Counted from the first letter of the stretch, positions 54,581 through 62,603 are shown. The stretch is DNA of 64,000 nt from Paenibacillus sp. FSL K6-1330 (GCF_037976825.1 NZ_CP150269.1:1531501-1595500); one strand, 5' to 3'. Translations and numbers: made by a program. Notes: generated by a model from the sequence alone, not told the origin.

Positions 54581-56032
54581 TTATTCTTCAGCAGGTACAG
54601 AAGCCTTGGATGAAGCGGAGGATCTCATATATTGCGGCGGGTTTACGTCATCAATAAGCAGAATACCATCGTATTGATCACGGGCAATCAGACTTTCGGG
54701 GATCATGCCCCAGCTGTAGGCAAAACGCGGCTCGAACATCCAGGAGTTACCCGCCTCACGCTTCTGGTATCGCAAATCAACGAAGGTATACGGCGCACCC
54801 GCGGCCGACAGGATCGATTCAATGGAGCCTGGTTCTGCCGGCAGAACGTCATGCACATTGCCCATATTATCTGCGGTTTGTCCGCTGGCCGGATACAAGC
54901 CGAGTACGTAACTGTATTTTTTCATTTCGTCCGAGAGTTTTTCTCCCATTAGAGTAACCGGATATGGCGTACCCATGACCTCGGTTTGAGCCTTGCGGAT
55001 GTGGTCGTTATGTCCCCAGACGATGAATTTCTCCGTTGGATAGACTTCGGTAGCCAGCCACATGAGATTATCGTGCATCGCCTGATCCCGCCATTCCATC
55101 GATTCCAGGAACGGTGCATAATCCCCGCTTTCCATGCCGAGGGTTGATTTAATGGAGAGCTCCACATACTCCCGGGCTACCCGAATCCGGTCGTTCAAAC
55201 TTCTTTCAAGCAGCAAGGACAGCTTGGGGTTATCCGGATATAGCTGCTTCAAATGAGCCTCGTTTGCCTCCATCTTTAAGGATTTTATAGCATCCTTGTA
55301 TACTTGGATCAGCTGACTTTTCTCTTTGCGATAAGCGGCAAGATCCGTACCAAGAGAGTAGTCTGACAATTTCTTCTCAGCTTCCGCAAGGCGCTTAGCC
55401 ATGGTCTGATCCTGCAGCCATTGCCCATCCAACAGTGGGTGCTGCATCTGCATGTCAAAACCGGTCAGCACGAGCGGCTGCTTGCTCTTTTGTGCTGTTT
55501 TCATGTAGTCGAACAACGGCAAAACTTCCTTGGACCACCAGACACCGAAGATGGAATCCTTCATGGTCGACACGGGACTCTGTTGTCCTGCTTTACCATA
55601 TGCCAAAGAAGTATTGCTGAGTCCGCTTTCGAAGGCAAGCACGTTATAGCCCATTTCCTGATGCAGGAACTGGATTAAACGAGTCTTGGCCAGATTGAAC
55701 TCGGCAACGCCGTGGGAGCTCTCGCCGAGGAACACAAAACGTTTATCTTGCAGCAATGGTTTTAGCATTGCCAGATCCTTATATTGGTTTGGACCGCCCG
55801 CCGTGTCGGCGGGCTGAATCGTATCCAATCGGTATACGTGGTCTTTAGCCCAGTCCTCCCACTTGGCAATCTTTTCGTCAGAGGTTCGGGCCGTTTTCAC
55901 TTCTGTAACCTGACCTTGGATGGAATCCGGGGTGGAAGCGTAAATTTTTCCGGCAGGGATTAGGGATGTCCCCACAAGGGAAGCGGTGAGCAGAAACACG
56001 GTGAATGCTTTTCTAGCGTTATGTAGCGGCAT
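54581..56032 (-). CDS. Secreted erythromycin-esterase-family protein
   Basis: This 483-residue protein has a signal peptide (FTVFLLTASLVGTSLIPAG, cleavage near IYAST) and an Ere-type domain: FVFLGESSHGVAEFNLAKTRLIQFLHQEMGYNVLAFESGLS, WWSKEVLPLFDYM, FDMQMQHP and FIVWGHNDHIRKA. EreA/EreB hydrolyse the macrolactone ring using Glu/His pairs like those in GESSHG and WGHNDH. Many relatives are not drug esterases, so resistance is only suggested. AAGGAG precedes ATG 56032. An 18-codon ORF with an ideal ribosome site lies 37 bases upstream, and an RlmA-type methyltransferase is encoded 1.3 kb away. Confidence 0.85.
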   Translation of the reverse strand: MPLHNARKAFTVFLLTASLVGTSLIPAGKIYASTPDSIQGQVTEVKTARTSDEKIAKWEDWAKDHVYRLDTIQPADTAGGPNQYKDLAMLKPLLQDKRFVFLGESSHGVAEFNLAKTRLIQFLHQEMGYNVLAFESGLSNTSLAYGKAGQQSPVSTMKDSIFGVWWSKEVLPLFDYMKTAQKSKQPLVLTGFDMQMQHPLLDGQWLQDQTMAKRLAEAEKKLSDYSLGTDLAAYRKEKSQLIQVYKDAIKSLKMEANEAHLKQLYPDNPKLSLLLERSLNDRIRVAREYVELSIKSTLGMESGDYAPFLESMEWRDQAMHDNLMWLATEVYPTEKFIVWGHNDHIRKAQTEVMGTPYPVTLMGEKLSDEMKKYSYVLGLYPASGQTADNMGNVHDVLPAEPGSIESILSAAGAPYTFVDLRYQKREAGNSWMFEPRFAYSWGMIPESLIARDQYDGILLIDDVNPPQYMRSSASSKASVPAEE

Positions 56033-56069
56033 GCAGGATCACTCCTTAGATGATTTGTTGTATGATTTT

Positions 56070-56126
56070 CTAATTGAATGGACGTATAGCAAAAAAAGAT
56101 ATTGTCATGGTTACCTTGGGAAACAC
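56070..56126 (-). CDS. Candidate leader peptide upstream of the Ere-family gene
   Basis: On the minus strand GTG 56126 opens MFPKVTMTISFFAIRPFN and stops 37 bases before the esterase start. AAGGAGG lies exactly 7 bases upstream, a better site than that of most genes here, and a T7 run follows inside the ORF. The size and place are those of an attenuation leader. Coding and function are not proven. Confidence 0.45.
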   Translation of the reverse strand: MFPKVTMTISFFAIRPFN

Positions 56127-56194
56127 AGCATCACCTCCTTAATATAGACATAGTTACCGTGATTTTGCTGGAGAACTGCACTGCTGTATTAGCC

Positions 56195-56392
56195 TTAGTC
56201 CTCTTCCCAGAACAGATCATTAAGAGTACGAGATAGCGCTTTGCATATGGCAACGCACAGACTGAGGGACGGATTATATTTACCTAACTCGATCAGACCA
56301 ATGGTTTGTCTGGAGACACCCACGATCTGGGCTAATTCTTCTTGCGATAGATCCTTCTCAACCCGGGCCATCTTCAGTTTGATGTTTTTCAT
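56195..56392 (-). CDS. Small XRE-type (Cro/CI) regulator
   Basis: This 65-residue protein is a bare helix-turn-helix: MKNIKLKMARVEKDLSQEELAQIVGVSRQTIGLIELGKYNPSLSLCVAICKALSRTLNDLFWEED. This YgzD/YvaO-like class usually pairs with a small membrane protein gene, as here, and represses its own operon. It starts 25 bases after the membrane protein gene ends. Confidence 0.9.
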   Translation of the reverse strand: MKNIKLKMARVEKDLSQEELAQIVGVSRQTIGLIELGKYNPSLSLCVAICKALSRTLNDLFWEED

Positions 56393-56417
56393 ACGGCAGT
56401 CACCCTGATATCCCTTT

Positions 56418-56936
56418 CTACGAGTCGAACGGATCGTTCTGCGACATTTTCTGGCTCACCTTGTTGGCACCATAGTGGATCATCAAATTCACTCCAACAA
56501 AGAGGGGGATATAGATGATCAGTGAGACGAAGAAAACGATAAAGAAGTATTTGATCTCGGTCGCACTGCTGTTATTGCCAAACAGAATGGCGCTGCGGAT
56601 ACCGAAAAAAAGAGCAAGTGCGATACCGATAACGAGTCCCCATATCGCTGTACGCTTACTGAATGAAACTTTGCTTCGCTGGTCATGGACCTCCACTTCA
56701 TCCGAATAAATTCCCATCGCTACACTGCGGATGCCGAAATATATGCTTCCTCCCAGCATGATCAGCATTTCCAGCCATACAGATTCCGTTCGGGGCAGCG
56801 CAAAAGATTTAATAATGACGGAAATGCTGCAAATGATCATGATCAAGGTATACACCTCTTTATATAACTTGTTCTTCAGATTGACGATACGCTCATCCTC
56901 AACCGTGCTCTTCTTGAACCAATTCACACTCATCAT
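56418..56936 (-). CDS. Membrane protein paired with XRE regulator (DUF6773-like)
   Basis: This protein of about 172 residues has four hydrophobic segments (VYTLIMIICSISVIIKSF, LEMLIMLGGSIYFGI, AIWGLVIGIALALFFGI, YFFIVFFVSLIIYIPLFVGV). The start is ATG 56936 or a nearby ATG/GTG after GGAAGGA. A promoter TTGCAA-17-TACAAT (57013 to 56985, minus strand) lies upstream. It likely forms a two-gene operon with the XRE regulator. The family name is from memory. Confidence 0.7.
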   Translation of the reverse strand: MMSVNWFKKSTVEDERIVNLKNKLYKEVYTLIMIICSISVIIKSFALPRTESVWLEMLIMLGGSIYFGIRSVAMGIYSDEVEVHDQRSKVSFSKRTAIWGLVIGIALALFFGIRSAILFGNNSSATEIKYFFIVFFVSLIIYIPLFVGVNLMIHYGANKVSQKMSQNDPFDS

Positions 56937-56984
56937 TCCTTCCATTTTGGTTAACAATCGTTCCTTAGATTTCTTGATACATGG

Positions 56985-57013
56985 ATTGTAATAGTATTTA
57001 CGTCTTTTTGCAA
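56985..57013 (-). promoter_or_regulatory. Promoter of the membrane protein/XRE operon
   Basis: On the minus strand TTGCAA (57013-57008) and TACAAT (56990-56985) are separated by 17 bp. Confidence 0.6.
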
Positions 57014-57141
57014 TATATATATGTCATTTTGATTTTAATATTAGTCAATTTGGGAAATAAAAGTATATTCAGCCTCGGGTAAACATCATACCGCACAGGG
57101 CTGCCTTTTTCTTGATATATTTTGCTAAGCTGCACATTAGG

Positions 57142-57169
57142 TTTACAACACTTCTCAGCGTGTTACAAT
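57142..57169 (+). promoter_or_regulatory. Promoter of the RlmA-type methyltransferase leader
   Basis: TTTACA (57142-57147) and TACAAT (57164-57169) are 16 bp apart. The start would lie near 57176, at a GGGCA/TGCCC hairpin (57177-57193), giving a leader of about 190 bases before the gene. Confidence 0.65.
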
Positions 57170-57226
57170 TGGAATTGGGCAGTTCTCTTGCCCGAATTGA
57201 TTGATACTAGGAGTGTGTTCGTTCTC

Positions 57227-57253
57227 ATGATCCATTTCATTCGCTTACGATAA
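57227..57253 (+). CDS. Leader peptide MIHFIRLR with RLR macrolide-arrest motif
   Basis: ATG 57227 to TAA encodes eight residues, MIHFIRLR, with AGGAG (57209-57213) 13 bases upstream. ErmDL, a known macrolide-dependent arrest peptide, begins MTHSMRLR: Met1, His3 and Arg6-Leu7-Arg8 coincide. Arrest at such R/K-x-R/K motifs needs only the drug-bound ribosome. A run of seven T (57285-57291) lies between the leader and the methyltransferase gene, as in attenuators. Confidence 0.65.
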   Translation: MIHFIRLR

Positions 57254-57363
57254 TGTGAGGTACAGATTCAAGTAGGCTCGGCCCTTTTTTTGTGATTGCG
57301 GCTTGAGTTTATTTTTCTGTGCCTTTTTCATTGCGTATGATCGAATGAAAGGGTGATTTTGCT

Positions 57364-58260
57364 GTGTCCAGAAATGAAAGGTTATTAAAAAAAGCACAAT
57401 GGCTATCGAAACATGAGAAGATGTTTAAATGCCCGATTTGCGGCAGTTCTATGAAGGTTCAACAGCTGGCAAACTTGGTGTGCGAGAAGCTCCATAGCTA
57501 TGATATATCCAGACAGGGGTACGTCAACCTGCTATCCCATAGAGCCAAAACTAAATATGATAAGGCTTTGTTTGAGGCACGAAAAATGATTAACAGCAGC
57601 GGGTTCTTTGGCCCGATGATTGAAGGAATTTCGAATCGTCTGATCCGGATGCAGAAACAGAAGCTGTCGGAATCTGGCAGGCCTCTGAGACTGCTCGATG
57701 CAGGATGCGGGGAAGGCTCCCATCTCTCGGCAATTGGACATAACCTACAGGAGCAGGGGCATGAGCCTAACGTTATTGGTGTGGGCATGGATATTGCCAA
57801 AGAGGGAGTCGTATTGGCTGCCAAGACATATTCGGACCCTATGTGGTGCGTGGCCGACCTGTCTCAGTGCCCGTTTGCAGACGAACAGTTTAATTACATT
57901 TTGAATATTCTGTCTCCTTCCAATTATTCGGAGTTCAGGCGACTGCTTACGAGTGACGGAATGTTGGTGAAGGTAATTCCGGGGAGCCTGTATTTGCAGG
58001 AGCTTCGAGCTTTGTTCTATACAGGTACAGGTAAAGAGACGTATTCCAATGACGGCACCATGGAGCTGTTCAGCCGTCACTTTGAACGGATCGAGTTCGA
58101 AGAAATTCGGTATCGCGTCGTTCTGGATTCCGAGCAGATGAAGCAATTGATTCATATGACGCCGTTATCCTGGAGCGTTTCGTCTGAGGTTATTGAACGG
58201 ATGTCAGGTGGAGAGATGGAGATAACCGCCGACTTCACACTTCTGTATGGATGGAAATAA
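57364..58260 (+). CDS. rlmA: RlmA/TlrB-type 23S rRNA (guanine-N1)-methyltransferase
   Basis: This 298-residue protein has the RlmA layout: N-terminal zinc finger (MFKCPICGSSMKVQQLANLVCEKLH) followed by DISRQGYVNLL, then a Rossmann methyltransferase domain with SAM motif LRLLDAGCGEGSHL and IGVGMDIAKEGVVLAAKTY. RlmA(II)/TlrB methylates G748 of 23S rRNA in Gram-positives and contributes to tylosin resistance. The GTG start at 57364 has AAAGGGTG about 10 bases upstream. A 190-base leader with an ErmDL-like peptide precedes it, suggesting macrolide induction. Target base and resistance are inferred from family. Confidence 0.85.
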   Translation: MSRNERLLKKAQWLSKHEKMFKCPICGSSMKVQQLANLVCEKLHSYDISRQGYVNLLSHRAKTKYDKALFEARKMINSSGFFGPMIEGISNRLIRMQKQKLSESGRPLRLLDAGCGEGSHLSAIGHNLQEQGHEPNVIGVGMDIAKEGVVLAAKTYSDPMWCVADLSQCPFADEQFNYILNILSPSNYSEFRRLLTSDGMLVKVIPGSLYLQELRALFYTGTGKETYSNDGTMELFSRHFERIEFEEIRYRVVLDSEQMKQLIHMTPLSWSVSSEVIERMSGGEMEITADFTLLYGWK

Positions 58261-58371
58261 CGGTAAGTATTTTTCCAATTTAGATTTCCGTCATATTTTA
58301 CTAAAGTGTCCACAGTGGGAGATAATAGGAGTTATCTTTGATAATATGAAAAAAAGGTGGTTAACGATCAC

Positions 58372-58797
58372 ATGACACTTCGAATGAATCCGTATCTCTT
58401 TATGGACGGGAACGCTAAGGAAGCTATTCAATTCTATGAGAAGGCTTTGGACGCCAAAGTCGTCATGGTTCAGACTTTCGGCGAGATGCCGGCTAACCCG
58501 GACTTTCCGCTGCCGGAGAGCGCGCGGGATCGGGTATCCCACGCAAATCTTATCGTCGGAGAGACGGTTTTGATGTTATCCGATACGTTTCCCGGGCAAC
58601 CGGTCCAATCCAGCAATCAGGTCCAGATCTGCATCATGACCGATGCAGCCGAGCGTGCAAAGCAGGTATATGAAGCACTGCAGGAGGGTGGCAAGGTGGT
58701 TATGCCGCTGCAGGAAACCTTCTGGAGCCCGGCCTACGGGATCGTTGAGGACAAATATGGCGTAAATTGGAATATCTCAACCGAAGTTGAAGCGTAG
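58372..58797 (+). CDS. PhnB-like VOC-superfamily (glyoxalase fold) protein
   Basis: This 141-residue protein has the VOC fold of the PhnB/DUF-glyoxalase group: LRMNPYLFMDGNAKEAIQFYEKALDAKVV, HANLIVGETVLMLSDTFPG, and WSPAYGIVEDKYGVNWNIS at the end. ATG 58372 has AAGGTGG 11 bases upstream. The family's typical metal ligands are not all present, so activity is uncertain. Confidence 0.85.
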   Translation: MTLRMNPYLFMDGNAKEAIQFYEKALDAKVVMVQTFGEMPANPDFPLPESARDRVSHANLIVGETVLMLSDTFPGQPVQSSNQVQICIMTDAAERAKQVYEALQEGGKVVMPLQETFWSPAYGIVEDKYGVNWNISTEVEA

Positions 58798-58817
58798 AAA
58801 TAGATTCTATACCTAAT

Positions 58818-58855
58818 AAAAAGGGCCCTGACGATATGCCGTCAGGGCCCTTTTT
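58818..58855. terminator. Bidirectional terminator between convergent genes
   Basis: AAAAAGGGCCCTGACG and CGTCAGGGCCCTTTTT form a perfect 16-bp stem around ATATGC. The A and T flanks let it end transcription from both sides. Confidence 0.92.
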
Positions 58856-58882
58856 CAATTATAGCAAATCCAGTTTCCTAAA

Positions 58883-59937
58883 TTACGCCCGCGTTCCATC
58901 CCACCACTTATAGTAGATATGGACATGCCCGGCGGGGCTTGCCACTAGCGGATCGATAACGAGTGTCTTGCCGCTTACCTTCAACTCGATCACCTTCTTG
59001 TTTTTCTCGGCGGAGTCTATCTTCGCGAGGAAGGAGGAATCGACTTGGAATCCATACAGTTGGAGGAGCTCGATCAGCATGCTGCGCTGCGTTTTATCGG
59101 TGGCATTGGATAGCGCGATTCCGCTGAACTGCATAATCTGCGGCTCGAATTGAACGGACACGGCATAATCCGTTTCGCCGGTTTGCTTCGTGCTGGTCAT
59201 GACTATTTTGTTTAACCCGTCGTCATAGATCCTGTAGCCGCTGTAGTTCGAGAATACCTTCTGACGAATCACGAGATACATCTCATCCCGGTACACATCC
59301 CAAGGCGTTGGCAGCTTCGGAAGCATGGCCTCCGCACTTGGCACGGTGGGGCGATCATATAGGTTCGACATTCCACGATCGGTCAGGTTCTTGATCAGCT
59401 GAAGCACTTCGGCGCGCGTGATGGTGCCGCTGCCTACATACCCTTCAATCGTATTTTCGCCCTTAATCCGGCCCTGCGCGTACTTTTTGCCCAGAACATA
59501 TTGAACCGCTTGATTTCCATCGTAGTTCACGCCATCGGCGCTGGATATCAGCTCGGCCACATGGCCCCGCGTTATGTATTGGCTCCGCTTGGTTTTGTCA
59601 GTGAATCCGTGTACAGGATAGTTCTTGAAGTGCAGAAAATGATAATATTTATCCGACCATAGTTCGGTCAATAGTTCTCCTGCAGGTCTTTGCCTGTGAT
59701 GCCGACAACCAGCATGCGGATGAATTCGGCCTCGGTCACATTTTGATTGGGCATGAACATTCCGTTGGCATAGCCGTTGACAATCCCTTTGTCGACGCCC
59801 CATTCGATGGTCGTTTTTGCCCAGTGGTTATCGATATCCCGAAACGTAACCCCGGCGGAAGCGCTGCCAGCCCCAACGAATAAAGAGACAACCAGGAGTA
59901 TAGGCGCACATAGTGCCCTGAACTTCAACATCTGCAA
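58883..59937 (-). pseudogene. SLH-domain exported protein interrupted by a frameshift
   Basis: The N-terminal frame (59937 down to 59668) gives a signal peptide (FRALCAPILLVVSLFVGAG, cleavage near ASAG) and one SLH repeat (VTFRDIDNHWAKTTIEWGVDKGIVNGYANGMFMPN), then stops after GITGKDLQENY. The sequence continues in the -1 frame with ELLTELWSDKYYHFLHFKNY, a further SLH-like segment (GYVGSGTITRAEVLQLIKNL) and a 190-residue C-terminal domain ending at 58883. The shift lies near 59675-59690. A lost base, a sequencing error or programmed shifting are all possible; no classical slippery heptamer is seen. Confidence 0.75.
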
Positions 59938-60172
59938 TCCTCCATCTATAATTTGCTAAAATACTACAAAATACATTGTATAAGTGTGTTTTTCGACCGG
60001 TCAAGCGTCTGAAAGCGCTTCTGGTCAAAGATGGGCTGTTATAACTAGCTAACTAACTTAATCGATACTTAGTGACTACAGGACTAAGGAAGTGCATATA
60101 TCCTTCACTTTGAAAAATGGATTTGCGAAAGAAAGGCATGTTTTTCGCGAAAGAGCTAGGGAATGGAGTACG

Positions 60173-60292
60173 ATGTACCATGAAATAATTGACTCGGAGC
60201 AAGCAGGCTATAGTCTAAAAGTTAGGGGTTCGGAATTCCTATTGGAAGATACCAAGCCATTAGGTAAAATATCCCTTGTTTACTATCTATAG
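60173..60292 (+). CDS. Possible small protein upstream of the repeat protein
   Basis: A 39-codon frame begins MYHEIIDSEQAGYSLKVRG and ends KISLVYYL, 17 bases before the next start. TGGAG lies 4-5 bases before ATG 60173. It could be a small protein or a relic. Otherwise 59938-60309 holds only a cre-like TGAAAGCGCTTCTG (60010-60023) and no other gene. Confidence 0.3.
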   Translation: MYHEIIDSEQAGYSLKVRGSEFLLEDTKPLGKISLVYYL

Positions 60293-60309
60293 AAGAGGGG
60301 CGAAATTCG

Positions 60310-61224
60310 ATGAGATTGGTGCGAAAATCCGTATTGACCCTATGCAGCCTTTTGCTTGCAGTCTCGGTCCTATTTCCGCAAACAACGGTTCACGCAGCGG
60401 ATCAGAAATGGATGAATCAAGTATGGAGCGAGTATAAATCCTATAACAAGAAGACGGTAAATGCGTATAACAATTACCAGAAACAAGTAGACAAGAAATA
60501 TCAGGTGTTTTATGATGCGAGCCATGCGTCCCTGGATCAGCTGGAGAAAAAAGTGCTGGAGGATCAAAAGCAGTGGGACGAGAAGCTTCAAGCAGATCTG
60601 GATCAGCTGAAGCTGAAGTATGAAGGGAACCGTGATTTAAAGGAGAAGCTGACACAATATGAACGGTTCATCAATCCAAGTTATTTAAACAGTCCGATGT
60701 GGAAGTATGCAAAAGCCGCAGACCGGGATTATTTGAACAGTACCCTATGGAAGCTGAGCAAAGCAATGAACGAGGATTATTTGAACAGCTTGATGTGGAC
60801 ATACAAGAAGACGATCACCCCGAGCTATTTGAACAGTTCCGCATGGAAATTCAGCAAAATGGTCAGTGAAAGCTATTTGAACAGCCCGATGTGGAAGCTT
60901 CGTAACGGATCCAGTACGTCGTACCTGAACAGTCCGATGTGGAAGTACAAACAGGGGAAAATCAGCAAAGCAACAGCTAAGAGTCAATACAGCAAGCTGT
61001 TTAAGGAACAGACAACCGCGATCTCCAAGGGTAATGCTGCAAGAAAATCCGAAATAACGAAAATGGCAAGCGGTACGCAGAAGAAGATAGGCGAGCTATA
61101 CAAGGAAACGGTGATCACCCTTGAGACACGACGCGAGGAGGCACTGAAGAGCATCTCCGACCTGCGGATTGAAATCACCGGAGAAGGCTTGCAATGGGAA
61201 ACGCTGCTTGTGGAGAGACCGTAA
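60310..61224 (+). CDS. Secreted protein with six 16-residue YLNS..W repeats
   Basis: This 304-residue protein has a signal peptide (VLTLCSLLLAVSVLFPQTT, cleavage near VHAAD), a helical Lys/Gln/Tyr-rich region (35-120), the repeat region, and a Lys-rich coiled-coil-like C-terminus. YLNS occurs at residues 125, 141, 157, 173, 189 and 205, and a Trp at 131, 147, 163, 179, 195 and 211, both spaced exactly 16. Consensus is [SD]YLNSxxWKxxKxxxx. GAGGGG precedes ATG 60310. A stalk, ligand-binding or cell-wall-binding role is possible; I do not recognise the family. Confidence 0.75.
   Translation: MRLVRKSVLTLCSLLLAVSVLFPQTTVHAADQKWMNQVWSEYKSYNKKTVNAYNNYQKQVDKKYQVFYDASHASLDQLEKKVLEDQKQWDEKLQADLDQLKLKYEGNRDLKEKLTQYERFINPSYLNSPMWKYAKAADRDYLNSTLWKLSKAMNEDYLNSLMWTYKKTITPSYLNSSAWKFSKMVSESYLNSPMWKLRNGSSTSYLNSPMWKYKQGKISKATAKSQYSKLFKEQTTAISKGNAARKSEITKMASGTQKKIGELYKETVITLETRREEALKSISDLRIEITGEGLQWETLLVERP
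60679..60954 (+). repeat. 48-bp coding repeats (YLNS..W units)
   Basis: Six consecutive 48-bp units encode the 16-residue repeats. The DNA has diverged more than the key Tyr, Leu, Asn, Ser and Trp codons, so the pattern is held at protein level rather than by recent expansion. Confidence 0.8.
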
Positions 61225-61250
61225 TATTATTTTATTGTTAACAAGGGAAG

Positions 61251-61292
61251 AGCTGCCCTACTGGTCTGAACATAACCAGAGGGCAGCTTTTG
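61251..61292 (+). terminator. Terminator after the YLNS repeat gene
   Basis: AGCTGCCCT-a-CTGGT pairs with ACCAG-AGGGCAGCT, followed by TTTTG. From here to 61606 I see no gene. Confidence 0.8.
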
Positions 61293-61606
61293 CTTTGTAA
61301 AAATGAAAACAAGAAAATGCAGGATATTCTTTGACTTTGACTGCTTTTTCAAATAATTCCGCGCTGTGAGCGAGGAACTGTGCGGCTTATAGAGAAACCA
61401 ATCTTCGATGGTTTGATTATAAGCAACAGTAACCTAGGGGTATCTTCATCTCCATGTGATGAGGGCATGTATAGGGTGTCCGATTCCGGCTAAATGTCAG
61501 CAAATGAAAAGAAGTCCAGCACTCTACTATCGATTACCCTAGATTGGTAGACATTCTGTTGAGATATGTCCATACCCTTAAGCAAAGATCGGGAAGGAGA
61601 CTAAAC

Positions 61607-62149
61607 ATGAAAAAGCAAGTTTTGTTCATCCATAGTGCCGGCCCTCAAGGTATAGACCAAGGCAGCTGTGACTTAATCGCAGATCTAAAAGAACAGCTCG
61701 GGGAAGTTTATCATGTCTCATCCCCGGCCATGCCGGATCCGGATTACGCTCTGTGGAAAGCGCAAATCGCTAATGAAATCGAGGCATTGGATGAGGAGGT
61801 TCTCCTCATAGGCCATTCCCTGGGCGGCTCGGTGTTGCTAAAATTTCTGTCGGAAGAAGGCTGCAGGCGAACAGTCTCCGGACTGTTCTTGATCGCAGCC
61901 CCCTACTGGGGCAAAGACGATAAGTGGCAGAGTGAAGATTTTAGATTGCCTGATTCTTTCGCCACCATGCTGCCTCGCATATCAAGTCTGTACCTGTACC
62001 ACAGCCGCCACGATCCCGTGGTGCCTTTCGCGCACGCTCAGCACTACGCGAAGCAACTCCCCCAAGCTGTCACCCGAGAATACGAGGGCGACGATCACTA
62101 TTTCTGCGAGGGCTTGCCCGAGCTTGTAGATGATATCAAGCGTATATAA
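61607..62149 (+). CDS. RBBP9/YdeN-type alpha/beta hydrolase
   Basis: This 180-residue protein has the small serine-hydrolase fold: LFIHSAGPQGIDQGS at the start, nucleophile in VLLIGHSLGGSVLLKFL, Asp in LYHSRHDPVVPF and His in YEGDDHYFCEG. These form a complete triad. ATG 61607 follows GGAGAC; an upstream open frame lacks a ribosome site. The substrate is unknown; the family is common and poorly characterised. Confidence 0.87.
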   Translation: MKKQVLFIHSAGPQGIDQGSCDLIADLKEQLGEVYHVSSPAMPDPDYALWKAQIANEIEALDEEVLLIGHSLGGSVLLKFLSEEGCRRTVSGLFLIAAPYWGKDDKWQSEDFRLPDSFATMLPRISSLYLYHSRHDPVVPFAHAQHYAKQLPQAVTREYEGDDHYFCEGLPELVDDIKRI

Positions 62150-62171
62150 TCTAAGTCTTCAATCTTGGAAA

Positions 62172-62201
62172 GCCCCCCTGTACATGTTAATTACAGGGGG
62201 C
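62172..62201 (+). terminator. Hairpin after the hydrolase gene
   Basis: GCCCCCCTGTA pairs with TACAGGGGGC around a short loop. It lacks a T run, so termination is uncertain. Confidence 0.45.
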
Positions 62202-62377
62202 GGCTTCCTCTCACTCCCCCTCCCCAAAAAAGGCGAGAGTAGCTGCGCCGCGGCTATCGTTCGTCCCTTTTTATGGCTAATGTGAGATGTATCGAAGCAT
62301 GAGCTAACAACGGACTACTTAAGGTAGTGCTCCAGCGGAGAAGGCGGAATGATTCTGGAGAAGCGAAGCGGTCTCCT

Positions 62378-62429
62378 TTGCCCCCGGATTTCTACTCTGG
62401 CCCATTCATTCATAGAAATCTGGGGGCAA
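62378..62429. repeat. 17-bp inverted repeat in an intergenic region
   Basis: TTGCCCCCGGATTTCTA and TAGAAATCTGGGGGCAA pair along 17 positions (one G-T) around an 18-base loop. It lies in a 450-base gap without a gene, with GAAGCGAAGCG and GCATGCGGAGCGATG nearby. It may be a copy of another intergenic repeat family. Confidence 0.6.
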
Positions 62430-62560
62430 CAGAGATCGGAAGAAACATCCGCATGCGGAGCGATGAAAAAAACAGCCGGAGCGATGCAAAGGGTCTACCT
62501 GCGAACATAGCAATGCTATGGGAGCCATAATTTTAACGTGGCGCATATAAAGCTCGCATC

Positions 62561-62595
62561 AAAAAAGACGACATCAGCTTTTCGCTAATGTCGTC
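62561..62595 (-). terminator. Terminator of the peptide-binding protein gene
   Basis: On the minus strand GACGACATTAGC pairs with GCTGATGTCGTC around GAAAA, followed by six T. Confidence 0.88.
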
Positions 62596-62603
62596 CTCTT
62601 TTT

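Noticed and set aside
60679..60954. A CRISPR-like or satellite repeat
   Set aside because: The 48-bp periodicity is explained by protein repeats, with key codons kept and other positions diverged.
62327..62530. A small open frame in the gene-free region before the peptide-binding protein gene
   Set aside because: It runs through the 17-bp inverted repeat, lacks a ribosome site, and its composition is not protein-like.
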